Positions 6,375 through 14,553 of a DNA stretch of 64,000 nucleotides are shown here, piece by piece. Within the stretch, counting starts at the first letter, position 1. Each line of letters opens with the position of its first letter. The position numbers and the translations under genes are program-made. Under the pieces are notes generated by a model. The model saw nothing but the letters and a program-made list of their open reading frames with translations, did no database searches and had not been told where the DNA came from. The stretch is from Streptomyces sclerotialus. GTDB lineage: Bacteria; Actinomycetota; Actinomycetes; Streptomycetales; Streptomycetaceae. The stretch spans positions 1 to 64,000 of the forward strand of contig JODX01000018.1 in NCBI GenBank assembly GCA_000719105.1, read 5' to 3'.

Positions 6375-7676
6375 GTGAGTGAGACACCGACCAACACCCT
6401 GCAGTACCGCTGTGACGGGCCGGAAGACGCCCCTGTCCTCGTCTTGGGTCCCTCACTGGGTACAACATGGCACATGTGGGATCGCCAGATCCCCGAGCTT
6501 TCGAAGCAGTGGCGCATCGTCCGGTTCGACCTGCCGGGTCACGGCGGAGCCCCCGCGTACCCCGCGGGCTCCGTCACCGAGCTGGCGACCCGGCTGCTCG
6601 CCACCCTCGACGGACTCGGGGTGCAGCGCTTCGGCTACGCGGGCTGCTCCCTCGGCGGCGCCGTCGGCGTGGAGCTGGCGCTGCGTCACCCCGAGCGCGT
6701 GGCCTCGCTCGCGCTGATCGCCGCCTCACCGCGCTTCGGCACGGCGGACGAGTGGCGTCAGCGCGGCGTGATCGTACGGACGAACGGTCTCGATCCGATC
6801 GCGCGCAGCTCGCCCGAGCGGTGGTTCACCGGAGGGTTCGCGGCCGCCCAGCCCGCGATCACCGAGTGGGCCGTGCAGATGGTGCGCACCACCGACCCCG
6901 GCTGCTACATCGCGGCGTGCGAGGCGCTCGCCGCGTTCGACGTACGGGCGGAGCTCGGCCGCGTCGGTGTGCCGACCCTCGTCCTCGTCGGCTCCGACGA
7001 CCAGGTCACCGGGCCTGCTGAGGCCCGCACGCTGGTCGCGGGGATCCCGGACGCCCGGCTCGCCGTCGTCCCCGGCGCCTCGCACCTCGTCCCCGTCGAG
7101 CAGCCCGCCGCCGTCACGGACCTGCTCGTACGGCACTTCTCCACCGCCTGGCAGCCCGGGCCCGGGTACGACACGGCCACGGGCCCCCTGGCCGTCCCGG
7201 TGGCCGCCCCGAAGCCGGCGCTCGCCGTACCGCAGCAGCCCGGGCCCGTCGCCGAGATCGCCCCGCTCGCCGCCCAGCCCGCGGGGGAGGTGCGGCCCGA
7301 CCCGTACGACACCGGGCTGAAGCTCCGCCGCGAGGTGCTCGGCGACGCGCACGTCGACCTGGCGCTGTCCACGGCGGACGAGTTCTCCGGGGACTTCCAG
7401 GAGTTCGTCACCCGGTACACCTGGGGCGAGATCTGGGACCGGCCGGGCCTGGACCGGCGCACCCGCAGCTGCATCACGCTGACCGCCCTCGTCGCGGGCG
7501 GCCACTTCGAGGACCTCGCCGCCCACACGCGCGCCGCCCTCCGCAACGGGCTCACCCCGGCGGAGATCAAGGAGGTACTGCTCCAGGCGGCGGTCTACTG
7601 CGGCGTACCGGCGGCGAACCGGGCCTTCCGGGTGGCCCAGGAGGTCATCCGCGAGGAGACGACACCGCAGGAGTGA
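6375..7676 (+). CDS. pcaL: Fused 3-oxoadipate enol-lactonase / 4-carboxymuconolactone decarboxylase
   Basis: This is a 433-aa fusion for two consecutive steps of the protocatechuate branch of the beta-ketoadipate pathway. The N-terminal half (about 1-265) is an alpha/beta hydrolase with nucleophile elbow GCSLGG, an Asp-containing SDDQ segment and a late GASH for the catalytic His (PcaD part). A linker of about 50 residues leads to a carboxymuconolactone decarboxylase domain (about 315-430; RTRSCITLTALVAGG, LQAAVYCGVPAANRAF; PcaC part). GTG 6375 gives the family N-terminus VSETPTNTLQYR; GTG 6366 is an alternative. No other pca gene is nearby, so the rest of the pathway must lie elsewhere or the gene was separated, perhaps by the adjacent IS110 event. 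Confidence 0.9.
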   Translation: MSETPTNTLQYRCDGPEDAPVLVLGPSLGTTWHMWDRQIPELSKQWRIVRFDLPGHGGAPAYPAGSVTELATRLLATLDGLGVQRFGYAGCSLGGAVGVELALRHPERVASLALIAASPRFGTADEWRQRGVIVRTNGLDPIARSSPERWFTGGFAAAQPAITEWAVQMVRTTDPGCYIAACEALAAFDVRAELGRVGVPTLVLVGSDDQVTGPAEARTLVAGIPDARLAVVPGASHLVPVEQPAAVTDLLVRHFSTAWQPGPGYDTATGPLAVPVAAPKPALAVPQQPGPVAEIAPLAAQPAGEVRPDPYDTGLKLRREVLGDAHVDLALSTADEFSGDFQEFVTRYTWGEIWDRPGLDRRTRSCITLTALVAGGHFEDLAAHTRAALRNGLTPAEIKEVLLQAAVYCGVPAANRAFRVAQEVIREETTPQE

Positions 7677-7723
7677 GGGGGCGGGGAAGTGGCCGCCCCG
7701 GGCGGGCGGGGGAGGATGGACCC

Positions 7724-8368
7724 ATGGACGGATCCATCACGCTCACGAAGAAGTCGCACGCCTGTGTCCGGCTGGAGAAGGACGGGCGGACGCTCGTCAT
7801 CGACCCCGGCGGGTACAGCGAGACGGACGCCGCAGCCGGGGCGGACGCCATCCTGGTCACCCACGAACACCCCGACCACTTCGACGAGGGGCGGCTCCGG
7901 GCGGCCATGGAGGCCAACCCGGACGCCGGGATCTGGACGCTCCGGTCCGTCGCCGAGAAGATCTCCGCCGCCTTTCCCGGCCGTGTGCACACGGTCGGCC
8001 ACGGCGACACGTTCACCGCGGCGGGCTTCGACGTCCAGGTGCACGGCGAGCTGCACGCCGTCATCCACCCGGACATCCCGCGCATCACGAACGTCGGCTA
8101 CCTCGTCGACGGCCGCGTCTTCCACCCGGGTGACGCGCTCACCGTCCCGGACCACCCCGTCGAGACGCTGCTGCTCCCGGTCATGGCCCCCTGGAACAAG
8201 ATCTCCGAGGTCATCGACTACGTCCGTGAGGTCGAGCCCCAGCGTGCGTACGACGTCCACGACGCGCTGCTGACGGACCTCGCCCGACCGATCTACGACC
8301 GGCAGATCGGCGCCCTGGGCGGCACGGACCACCAGCGCCTGGTACCGGGCGCGTCGGCCGAGCTCTGA
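7724..8368 (+). CDS. Metallo-beta-lactamase-fold metal-dependent hydrolase
   Basis: This is a 214-aa soluble enzyme. THEHPDHFD (about 45-53) is the HxHxDH metal site of the MBL superfamily. Further ligands are probably the His in HGELHAVIH and the Asp in HPGDAL. The layout (TKKSHACVRLEKDGRTLVIDPGG at the start, no separate substrate domain) matches the UlaG/YfiM-like group of small metal-dependent hydrolases of unknown substrate. GGAGGA lies 7 nt before the ATG. A short gap separates it from the exonuclease III gene, so they may be co-transcribed. The substrate cannot be predicted. Confidence 0.85.
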   Translation: MDGSITLTKKSHACVRLEKDGRTLVIDPGGYSETDAAAGADAILVTHEHPDHFDEGRLRAAMEANPDAGIWTLRSVAEKISAAFPGRVHTVGHGDTFTAAGFDVQVHGELHAVIHPDIPRITNVGYLVDGRVFHPGDALTVPDHPVETLLLPVMAPWNKISEVIDYVREVEPQRAYDVHDALLTDLARPIYDRQIGALGGTDHQRLVPGASAEL

Positions 8369-8425
8369 GCGGGGCGCGGGCGGCGGGCGAGGGCGTTGTC
8401 GGACCCTCCGGGTAGGTTGGGACGC

Positions 8426-9205
8426 ATGCGCATCGCGACCTGGAACGTCAACTCGATCACCGCCCGCCTGCCCCGCCTCCTGGCCTGGCTGGAGAGCAGC
8501 GGCACGGACGTGCTGTGCCTCCAGGAGGCCAAGATCGCAGAGGGGAACTTCCCGTTCGGCGAGCTGCGCGAGCTGGGCTACGAGGCGGCGGTCAACGCCA
8601 CCGGCCGGTGGAACGGCGTGGCGGTGCTCTCCCGCGTGGGCCTGGAGGACGTGGTCAAGGGGCTGCCCGGCGACCCGGGCTACGAGGGCGTCGAGGAGCC
8701 CCGCGCCGTCTCCGCGACCTGCGGCCCGGTCCGCGTCTGGTCGGTCTACGTGCCGAACGGCCGCGAGGTGGACCACCCCCACTACGCGTACAAGCTCCAG
8801 TGGTTCGAGGCGCTGCGGGCCGCCGTCGAGGGCGACGCCACGGGTAGCCGCCCGTTCGCGGTGCTGGGCGACTACAACGTGGCCCCGACGGACGACGACG
8901 TCTTCGACCGGGCCGCCTTCGAGGGCTCCACCCACGTCACCGAGGCCGAGCGCGCCGCCCTCGCCTCCCTGCGCGGGGCGGGCCTCACCGACGTCGTCCC
9001 CCGCCCCCTCAAGTACGACCACCCCTACACGTACTGGGACTACCGCCAGCTCTGCTTCCCCAAGAACCGGGGCATGCGCATCGACCTGGTCTACGGCAAC
9101 GAGCCGTTCGCCAAGGCCGTGACGGACGCCTACGTGGACCGCGAGGAGCGCAAGGGCAAGGGGGCATCCGACCACGCGCCGGTGGTCGTGGACCTGGACG
9201 TGTAG
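8426..9205 (+). CDS. xth: Exodeoxyribonuclease III (AP endonuclease family)
   Basis: This is a 259-aa endonuclease/exonuclease/phosphatase-fold enzyme. Motifs are WNVNS at the start, LQEAK (Glu34, metal ligand), GDYNVAP (catalytic Asp-x-Asn) and SDHAPVV (Asp-His pair) at the end. The family removes abasic-site blocks and 3' ends during base-excision repair. The ATG at 8426 gives the canonical MRIATWNVNS. It follows the MBL hydrolase by 57 nt and ends convergent with a secreted SGNH hydrolase. Confidence 0.93.
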   Translation: MRIATWNVNSITARLPRLLAWLESSGTDVLCLQEAKIAEGNFPFGELRELGYEAAVNATGRWNGVAVLSRVGLEDVVKGLPGDPGYEGVEEPRAVSATCGPVRVWSVYVPNGREVDHPHYAYKLQWFEALRAAVEGDATGSRPFAVLGDYNVAPTDDDVFDRAAFEGSTHVTEAERAALASLRGAGLTDVVPRPLKYDHPYTYWDYRQLCFPKNRGMRIDLVYGNEPFAKAVTDAYVDREERKGKGASDHAPVVVDLDV

Positions 9206-9259
9206 GAGCCGGCTGCTGAGGGCCGGGTTCCCGCGAGGACAGCGTCCGAGGAGGCCGGC

Positions 9260-11050
9260 TCAGCCCCGCAGCAGCCGCAGGTCCACCGACTCCGCGAGCG
9301 CCGCGAGCCCCGCGTCGCCCGGATGCAGATGGTCCCCGCTGTCGTACGCCGGGAGGATCCGCGCCGGGTGGCCGGGGTCCCGCAGCACCGCGTCGAAGTC
9401 GAGCACCCCGTCGAAGACGCCGGCCTGCCGCAGCCACGCGTTCACCTCCACCCGCTCGGCGTCGGCGGCTGCCGTGCAGCGCGTCTCGCCTTCGCACGGC
9501 GCGATCGTCGCCGCCAGCACGCGCAGCCCGCGCGCGTGCGCCCGGCCGGCGATCTTCCGCAGCCCGGCGATCACCTGCTCGGACGTCGCACCCCAGCGGA
9601 CGTCGTTGACGCCCTGGAAGACGACGACGGTCCGCGCGGAGGTCTGCGCGAGGACGTCACGGTCGAGGCGGTGCAGGGCGCTGACCCCGCCCGTGTCGGT
9701 CGAGACCCCGTCGCCCGGATAGCGGTCGCCGACCACGCGGTTCGCCGAGATGCCCTGGTTGAGCACGCCGTAGCGGGGCACCGTGTCCGCGCCGCGCAGC
9801 CGCGCCGCGAGCAGGTCGGGCCAGCGGCGGTTCGCGTTCGGCGTGGACTTCTCGCCGTCCGTGATGGAGTCGCCGAGGACCACGACGGAGCCCGGCCCGC
9901 CGCCCACGTCCACCCCGGTCAGGAACGGCCATGTGGTGATCGTCGAGGTGTAGGAGGCGGCCGAGCGGTCGCGCGCGTGGTCACCCGGTCCGCTGACGTA
10001 CGAGGTCTGCTGCGCGAGCCGGTGGACGGGCGCCGCCGTGACCGTCCCCGGCAGATGGAAGCTCACCAGCAGATCGCTGCCCGGCGGCACGTCGAAGGCC
10101 ACCGGGTCGCTGTACACCTGCGCCCCCGCCGGGATGGCGGTGCCCCCGGCGCCCCGGAACGACAGCGGCACCGGTGCGCTGCGCGGCGTCGCGCCCCCGG
10201 CCCGTACGGCCACCGTCGCGCTCCCGATGCGCACCGGGGCGGCGGCGAAGGTGTTGTCGAGCCGGATCCGCACCCGGGGCCCGCCCGCCGAGGTGTGCAC
10301 CACGAGCCGGAGCGTGCGGCCCGTCCACGGCCCGACGGAGGTGTAGCCGGACGTCGAGGCCGCCCAGGTCCCGGTCCAGCCGCCCGCCAGGGGCCGTACC
10401 GCGAGGTCGAAGACGTGCAGGGAGCGGTTGCGCGGCAGCGCCACCGACGCGATCTCGCGCCCGCGCACGACCGGCACCGTCACCACGTACAGCCGCGCCC
10501 GCTCCGTGACCTGGCCGCCGGGGGTGTTCACGTGCGGCAGCGCCACCGCCTTGGTGGCGAGCGGGCCGGTGCGCCAGTCCGGCGCGGTCAGCCGGTACGA
10601 GGAGCGCGTGCCGTCGGCGTAACGGACCGTGCCCGTGCCGCTCGCGGCGGCCTCGCCCGCCGTGCCCGCGACGAGGAAGGCCAGTGCGTCGCCGCGGCCG
10701 CGCACCCGGACGGACTGCCCGTCGGCGCGTACGTTGTCGGGCCGGCCGGCCGCGCGGTCCGGCCAGGTCAGCCGGGCGCCCTGCACCGTCAGGGACCGCC
10801 CGGGCGTCCAGCCCGCGGCCGCCAGGTCCTGGGCCGAGAGGGAACCGCCCGAGCCGTCGAAGTCCGCCCGGCCCGGCAGGGTGTCGTCGCTGACGGCCCG
10901 GTTGTCGAAGTGCCGCTCCAGCGGCAGCGGCCGGGCGGCGGCGGTGGCGGTCCGCGCGGAGGCGACCGAAGCGGCCGCCGCGGACCCGACCGGTACCGTC
11001 GCCGCCAGCAGGCCGAGCACGACCGCTGTACCCCACACACGTCGGCGCAC
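9260..11050 (-). CDS. Secreted SGNH/GDSL hydrolase with N-terminal beta-sandwich domain
   Basis: This is a protein of about 596 aa. A Sec signal peptide starts VRRRVWGTAVVLG and runs to about residue 30. Residues about 45-215 (LERHFDNRAVSDD, FDGSGGSLSAQDLAAAG, TWPDRAAGRPDNV) resemble the small beta-sandwich module often attached to secreted Streptomyces glycosidases. The C-terminal half has the SGNH blocks GDSITDG (Ser nucleophile), the GVND block and DHLHPGD (Asp/His). It probably de-esterifies a polysaccharide or lipid outside the cell. GTG 11050 was chosen because GAGAGGGG lies about 6 nt upstream and gives an Arg-rich signal-peptide start; GTG 11068 is also open. Confidence 0.85.
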   Translation of the reverse strand: MRRRVWGTAVVLGLLAATVPVGSAAAASVASARTATAAARPLPLERHFDNRAVSDDTLPGRADFDGSGGSLSAQDLAAAGWTPGRSLTVQGARLTWPDRAAGRPDNVRADGQSVRVRGRGDALAFLVAGTAGEAAASGTGTVRYADGTRSSYRLTAPDWRTGPLATKAVALPHVNTPGGQVTERARLYVVTVPVVRGREIASVALPRNRSLHVFDLAVRPLAGGWTGTWAASTSGYTSVGPWTGRTLRLVVHTSAGGPRVRIRLDNTFAAAPVRIGSATVAVRAGGATPRSAPVPLSFRGAGGTAIPAGAQVYSDPVAFDVPPGSDLLVSFHLPGTVTAAPVHRLAQQTSYVSGPGDHARDRSAASYTSTITTWPFLTGVDVGGGPGSVVVLGDSITDGEKSTPNANRRWPDLLAARLRGADTVPRYGVLNQGISANRVVGDRYPGDGVSTDTGGVSALHRLDRDVLAQTSARTVVVFQGVNDVRWGATSEQVIAGLRKIAGRAHARGLRVLAATIAPCEGETRCTAAADAERVEVNAWLRQAGVFDGVLDFDAVLRDPGHPARILPAYDSGDHLHPGDAGLAALAESVDLRLLRG

Positions 11051-11238
11051 GCCGGACCCCTCTCCCACGACACCTGAGGCGACAGTTGCGCCCCGAAGCT
11101 AAGGAGTCGCCCGAGAACCGTCAATGAGGCGTGCGCGACGCCTGCGCGAACCCCGCGCGAACACCGCTTCGACGCGACGGCACAGACAGGCCAGCGCGCC
11201 TGTGGTGCCCGGGGCCGTGCCGATGCCACGCTGGCCGT

Positions 11239-11679
11239 ATGAACATCTCTTTCCTGGGCAACTGGCGCAAGAAGCACGGTCCCGCCTACGGTGTCGCGGT
11301 GTTCTCCGGCGGTTCCGCCGAGCGAGGCGGGCTCGCCGACCTCCTCGCCGAGTGCGAGCTGCTGCGTTCGCAGGCCTGGGAAGCGGGTGTCGAACTCGAC
11401 GACAGCGCCGCCTCGCTGGAGGCGATCGACCAGATGGTGCCGCGCTGGCGGGACGACGAGGAGCTGCTGTCCTGGCTCGGGAACGACGCGGGGCTCTACC
11501 TCGGGACGGTCGTGGTGCGTACGGTCCCGGGCGCCGGCTGGGCGATCCTGCCGAGCGGCGAGCCGGTGGTGCGGCTCGCCTCGGGCCGGGAGATCGACGT
11601 CGTAGCCGCGGGGCACGAGTGGGCGGTCAGCGGGGTACCGGAGCTGTCCTGGGTGTATGCCGAGGTGGCGGAGGGGTAG
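11239..11679 (+). CDS. Conserved protein of unknown function (DUF6278-like)
   Basis: This is a 146-aa acidic cytoplasmic protein starting MNISFLGNWRKKHG. It is rich in Leu/Glu in the middle (LADLLAECELLRSQAWEAG, SLEAIDQMVPRW) and ends with a beta-rich segment (GWAILPSGEPVVRLASGREI). I believe it belongs to a streptomycete DUF family (DUF6278), but the link is from memory of the N-terminus. There is no catalytic motif. It is flanked by a divergent SGNH hydrolase and a hairpin terminator. Confidence 0.7.
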   Translation: MNISFLGNWRKKHGPAYGVAVFSGGSAERGGLADLLAECELLRSQAWEAGVELDDSAASLEAIDQMVPRWRDDEELLSWLGNDAGLYLGTVVVRTVPGAGWAILPSGEPVVRLASGREIDVVAAGHEWAVSGVPELSWVYAEVAEG

Positions 11680-11710
11680 GCCCGGGTCCGGCCCGTCACG
11701 GGACCGGGCC
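11679..11710 (+). terminator. Hairpin terminator after the DUF protein
   Basis: GGCCCGGGTCC (11679-11689) pairs with GGACCGGGCC (11701-11710) with one bulged G. It starts on the last base of the stop codon. Confidence 0.6.
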
Positions 11711-11835
11711 CGGCTCCTCGCCGCCTCGGCGAGATCGACGGAACCACGAGAACCACGACGGAACCGACGAGATCGAACACCCCTCCGGTACCGGACCGGC
11801 GCGTCGACTACGATGAGTCGTTCGCCCCCATGGGG

Positions 11836-11861
11836 GCCGGGGCCGCGCCAGGCGCCCCGGC
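11836..11861 (-). terminator. GC-rich hairpin downstream of the CocE-type hydrolase
   Basis: GCCGGGGC (11836-11843) pairs with GCCCCGGC (11854-11861). A palindrome GCCCCCATGGGGGC lies directly beside it. It is 103 nt past the stop codon of the minus-strand gene at 11964. The interval 11711-11963 otherwise shows only short ACGGAACC-type repeats and no gene. Confidence 0.45.
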
Positions 11862-11963
11862 CGCGCACGGGGGCGCCGCTGCCCGGTGGGGACCCTCGAG
11901 GCCCAGGCCTCCAGGGGGGAGCAGCGGCTCACAGGGCCAGGCCCGGCCGGCGGCAGCCGGAGA

Positions 11964-13565
11964 TCACTGCTCGCGCAGCGGTACCTCCACGTAGGAGGGA
12001 TCGGCCTGCGGCGAGGAGAAGGTCAGCTGCGCGCCGGACGGGTTGTGCTCGATGTAGAGCGGGTCGACGGTGTCGACGACGAGGGCGAGCCGGTGTCCGG
12101 CCGGGACGTCGTAGGCCGTGGAGAACAGCTCCAGGTCGACGCCGAACGGCCGGCCGGGCGTCTGCTCGTGGAAGGTGTGGGGCGCGCTGCTGACCAGCCT
12201 GCCGACGCCGAGCGGCCCCACGTCGTACAGGTAGGCGACGAGGGTGCCGCTCGACGCGGTGCTCGTGACCGTGGTGTGCAGCTCGGCCGTGCCGCGCACC
12301 TGCTGCGCCGTCGTGTACCTCTCCGACTGCCACACGGCGGCGTGACGGCGCGGCAGCAGGGGGATCGACGCTGTCGGGGGCAGCCGGACCAGCTGGTCGA
12401 GGAGGCTGGAGAGGAAGACGACCCCGCCGTCGGCGCCCGAGTTGACGTTCGCGTGGATCGTCGTGGAGCCGGCCAGGTCGATCTTCCGGCTGGTCGCGCC
12501 GACGGACTTCCAGTCCGGGTAGCCCTCCCAGGCGCCCGTGGAGCGGGACTTGAGCCGGACGGGCTGCTCGCGGTCGACGCCGTTGTCCTCGCCCTTGAGG
12601 TAGTGGTCGAGCCAGCGCTCGGCGTCGGTCCACACGTCGTTGGGCAGGCCGAGCAGGCCGGTCGCCTCGGCGGTGGCGTGGTCGCCGGGGCGCAGCGCCA
12701 GCCGCTTGGGGCCGGTCAGCTTCTCGTAGAAGTCGGCGTACTGGTTGGGCGGGAAGAGGGAGTCCCCCCAGGCGTTGGCCAGCATGACCGCCGTGCCGTT
12801 GGCGTTGATCCGGTCGACGTAGGTCGCGGGGGAACGCTTCTTCCCCCAGTCGATCATCTCCTGCTCCTTGGCCAGGTTCGAGCCGAGGAAGTTCTCGATG
12901 GTCTCCTGGAGTTCGGCGCTCGGACGGCCGGTGATCTGCCCGGAGCCCGCCAGCAGGGCGGCCGCCTGGGCGTGCTGGGTGCGGCCCGAGTAGATCGAGT
13001 CGATGAGGTCGGCCCAGCCGCTGAGCGCGGCGACGGCCTTGACGCGCTCGTCGTGCGCGGCGGTGAGGAGGCCGATGCCGGCGCCGTACGAGACCCCTGC
13101 CATGCCCACGGCGTCCGCGTCGGCCGGGGTGTTGGCGAGCGCCCAGTCGATCACCTTGGAGGCGTCGGCGATGTCGGGCGGGCCGGCCACCTCGATGTTC
13201 CCGCCGGACTGCCAGAAGCCGCGCACGTTGTAACCGACCACGACGTAGCCGGACTCGGCGAGTTTCCTGGCCTGGGCCAGGTACTCGATCTGGGGCAGGC
13301 CCCAGCTCGTCGGCATGACGACGAGCGGGTGGCTGCGGGAGCCGTCGGCGCCGGCGGGGGTGACGACGTTGGCCTTGAGGACCGTGCCGCCGTCGCCGGT
13401 GATGTCGACGAAGCGGACGGAGGGGGTGGCGGCGGAGAGGACGGAGGGGGCGGCGGCCTGGGCGGCCGGAGCCAGGCCGGCGATCGTCCCGGCGACGAGC
13501 GTCGCCGAGACGGCACCGACGGCGGACGTGCGCAGGGCGTTGTGTCTGGTGCGACCGTGTCCCAC
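11964..13565 (-). CDS. Secreted CocE/NonD-family (X-Pro dipeptidyl-peptidase-like) hydrolase
   Basis: This is a 533-aa protein. A Sec signal peptide (about 1-38, ending APAAQAAAP) is followed by an S15-type alpha/beta hydrolase core with nucleophile elbow GVSYGAG and a likely catalytic His in RPGDHATAEA. The C-terminal 200 residues form the jelly-roll domain of this family (VRLKSRSTGAWEGYPDW and after). It probably cleaves peptides or esters outside the cell. GTG 13565 is preceded by GAGGAG. The upstream region has four GGTAA(C/G) repeats that may be regulatory. Confidence 0.88.
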   Translation of the reverse strand: MGHGRTRHNALRTSAVGAVSATLVAGTIAGLAPAAQAAAPSVLSAATPSVRFVDITGDGGTVLKANVVTPAGADGSRSHPLVVMPTSWGLPQIEYLAQARKLAESGYVVVGYNVRGFWQSGGNIEVAGPPDIADASKVIDWALANTPADADAVGMAGVSYGAGIGLLTAAHDERVKAVAALSGWADLIDSIYSGRTQHAQAAALLAGSGQITGRPSAELQETIENFLGSNLAKEQEMIDWGKKRSPATYVDRINANGTAVMLANAWGDSLFPPNQYADFYEKLTGPKRLALRPGDHATAEATGLLGLPNDVWTDAERWLDHYLKGEDNGVDREQPVRLKSRSTGAWEGYPDWKSVGATSRKIDLAGSTTIHANVNSGADGGVVFLSSLLDQLVRLPPTASIPLLPRRHAAVWQSERYTTAQQVRGTAELHTTVTSTASSGTLVAYLYDVGPLGVGRLVSSAPHTFHEQTPGRPFGVDLELFSTAYDVPAGHRLALVVDTVDPLYIEHNPSGAQLTFSSPQADPSYVEVPLREQ

Positions 13566-13604
13566 GGGTCACTCCTCACTCGTGTCAGTGCAAAGTGACC
13601 CGAC

Positions 13605-13659
13605 GGTAACCACAGCCCCTTACCGCAGGTAACCCATCGGTAAGTTACGTGCGGGTAAC
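13605..13659 (-). promoter_or_regulatory. Cluster of GGTAAC-type repeats upstream of the CocE gene
   Basis: GGTAAC occurs at 13605, 13628 and 13654, and GGTAAG/TTAC at 13639. The cluster lies 40-95 bp upstream of the GTG start at 13565. The repeats are all in one orientation, except for the small GTAAGTTAC palindrome. They may be operator half-sites for an unknown regulator. Confidence 0.4.
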
Positions 13660-13686
13660 GATTGTTGAAGGGTGTACGGCGTCGGC

Positions 13687-14448
13687 TCAGGAGGTCGCGC
13701 GGTGCGAGGTGCGGGCCGGGGGCGCGGTGGGCGGCGGGGTGGTCGCGGCCCGGGTCACGTCGGCCACGAGCTCGACGACATCGGGTCCGTACGCCTGGGA
13801 GTTCACGACTTTCAGCAGCAGGACGAAGGTGCCGCCGCCGTGTCTGCGGGCGAGCCGTTCGTGGTTGCGGGCGAGATAGCGGGTGGCCGCCTGGTTGGTG
13901 ATGGCGCGTTGGCCGCAGAAGAGGAAGACGGGTCTGGACCGGCCCGGCTGACCGGCCGTGAGCCGGGCGAGCAGCACGTACTCCGTCAGGCCGGCTTCCA
14001 TGCGGTAGTGCTCGGTGCCTATCTCGAACGCGACCCGGTGCGGGCCCGGCTCGCGATCGGTGTGCACGCGGACGCCCGGCAGCATGGCTCCCATGTGGGC
14101 TTTCATACGGCGGTTCGAATCCGGGCCCCCGATGCAGAACTCCGTGCGCTCCCCGAAACCCTGCCGGGCCGCGTCCTGGGTGACGACCTCGGCGTGCGCG
14201 TGGCAGTCCTTGATCAGCGCGGCGAGTTCCAGCAGCGCGAACACGTCGTACCGGTGCACGGCCAGGTCGGGGCTGCCGGCGTCGCGGTTCACCACGAGCA
14301 GCGACTCGGAGTTGTCCGGCAGCCCGAAGAAGGCCTGCTTGCGCCGGAGTCTGCGTTTCCACAGATAGGTGCGGGCGAGCCAGCCCAGCGAGGCGCTGAT
14401 ACCCGCCGCGACCACCCCGAGGACGATGTTGCGCACGTCGTCATACAT
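13687..14448 (-). CDS. Membrane-anchored conserved protein of unknown function
   Basis: This is a 253-aa protein. One transmembrane segment lies near the N-terminus (about 7-28, VRNIVLGVVAAGISASLGWLA), followed by a basic stretch (KRRLRRKQ), so the rest faces the cytoplasm. The soluble part alternates strands and helices in a Rossmann-like way. It has a striking CIGGPDSNRRM motif and a later FCGQRAITNQAATRYLARN motif, which look like nucleotide- or phosphate-binding turns. The C-terminus is Pro/Thr-rich. I do not recognise the family. It is on the same strand as the CocE hydrolase but separated from it by the GGTAAC repeats. Confidence 0.7.
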   Translation of the reverse strand: MYDDVRNIVLGVVAAGISASLGWLARTYLWKRRLRRKQAFFGLPDNSESLLVVNRDAGSPDLAVHRYDVFALLELAALIKDCHAHAEVVTQDAARQGFGERTEFCIGGPDSNRRMKAHMGAMLPGVRVHTDREPGPHRVAFEIGTEHYRMEAGLTEYVLLARLTAGQPGRSRPVFLFCGQRAITNQAATRYLARNHERLARRHGGGTFVLLLKVVNSQAYGPDVVELVADVTRAATTPPPTAPPARTSHRATS

Positions 14449-14553
14449 GGGCGCGCATGCTAGCGGGCGGCACCGATCTCCGTGTGCGGTGATCCTGACG
14501 GGACCATGGCAACCGCGTTACGCTGCGCGGACGGTCGTCGACTGGAGGTGCTC

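Noticed and set aside
9206..9261. GAGCCGGC/GCCGGCTC inverted repeat between exonuclease III and the SGNH gene
   Set aside because: The arms are only 8 bp and 40 nt apart, too weak to call a terminator.
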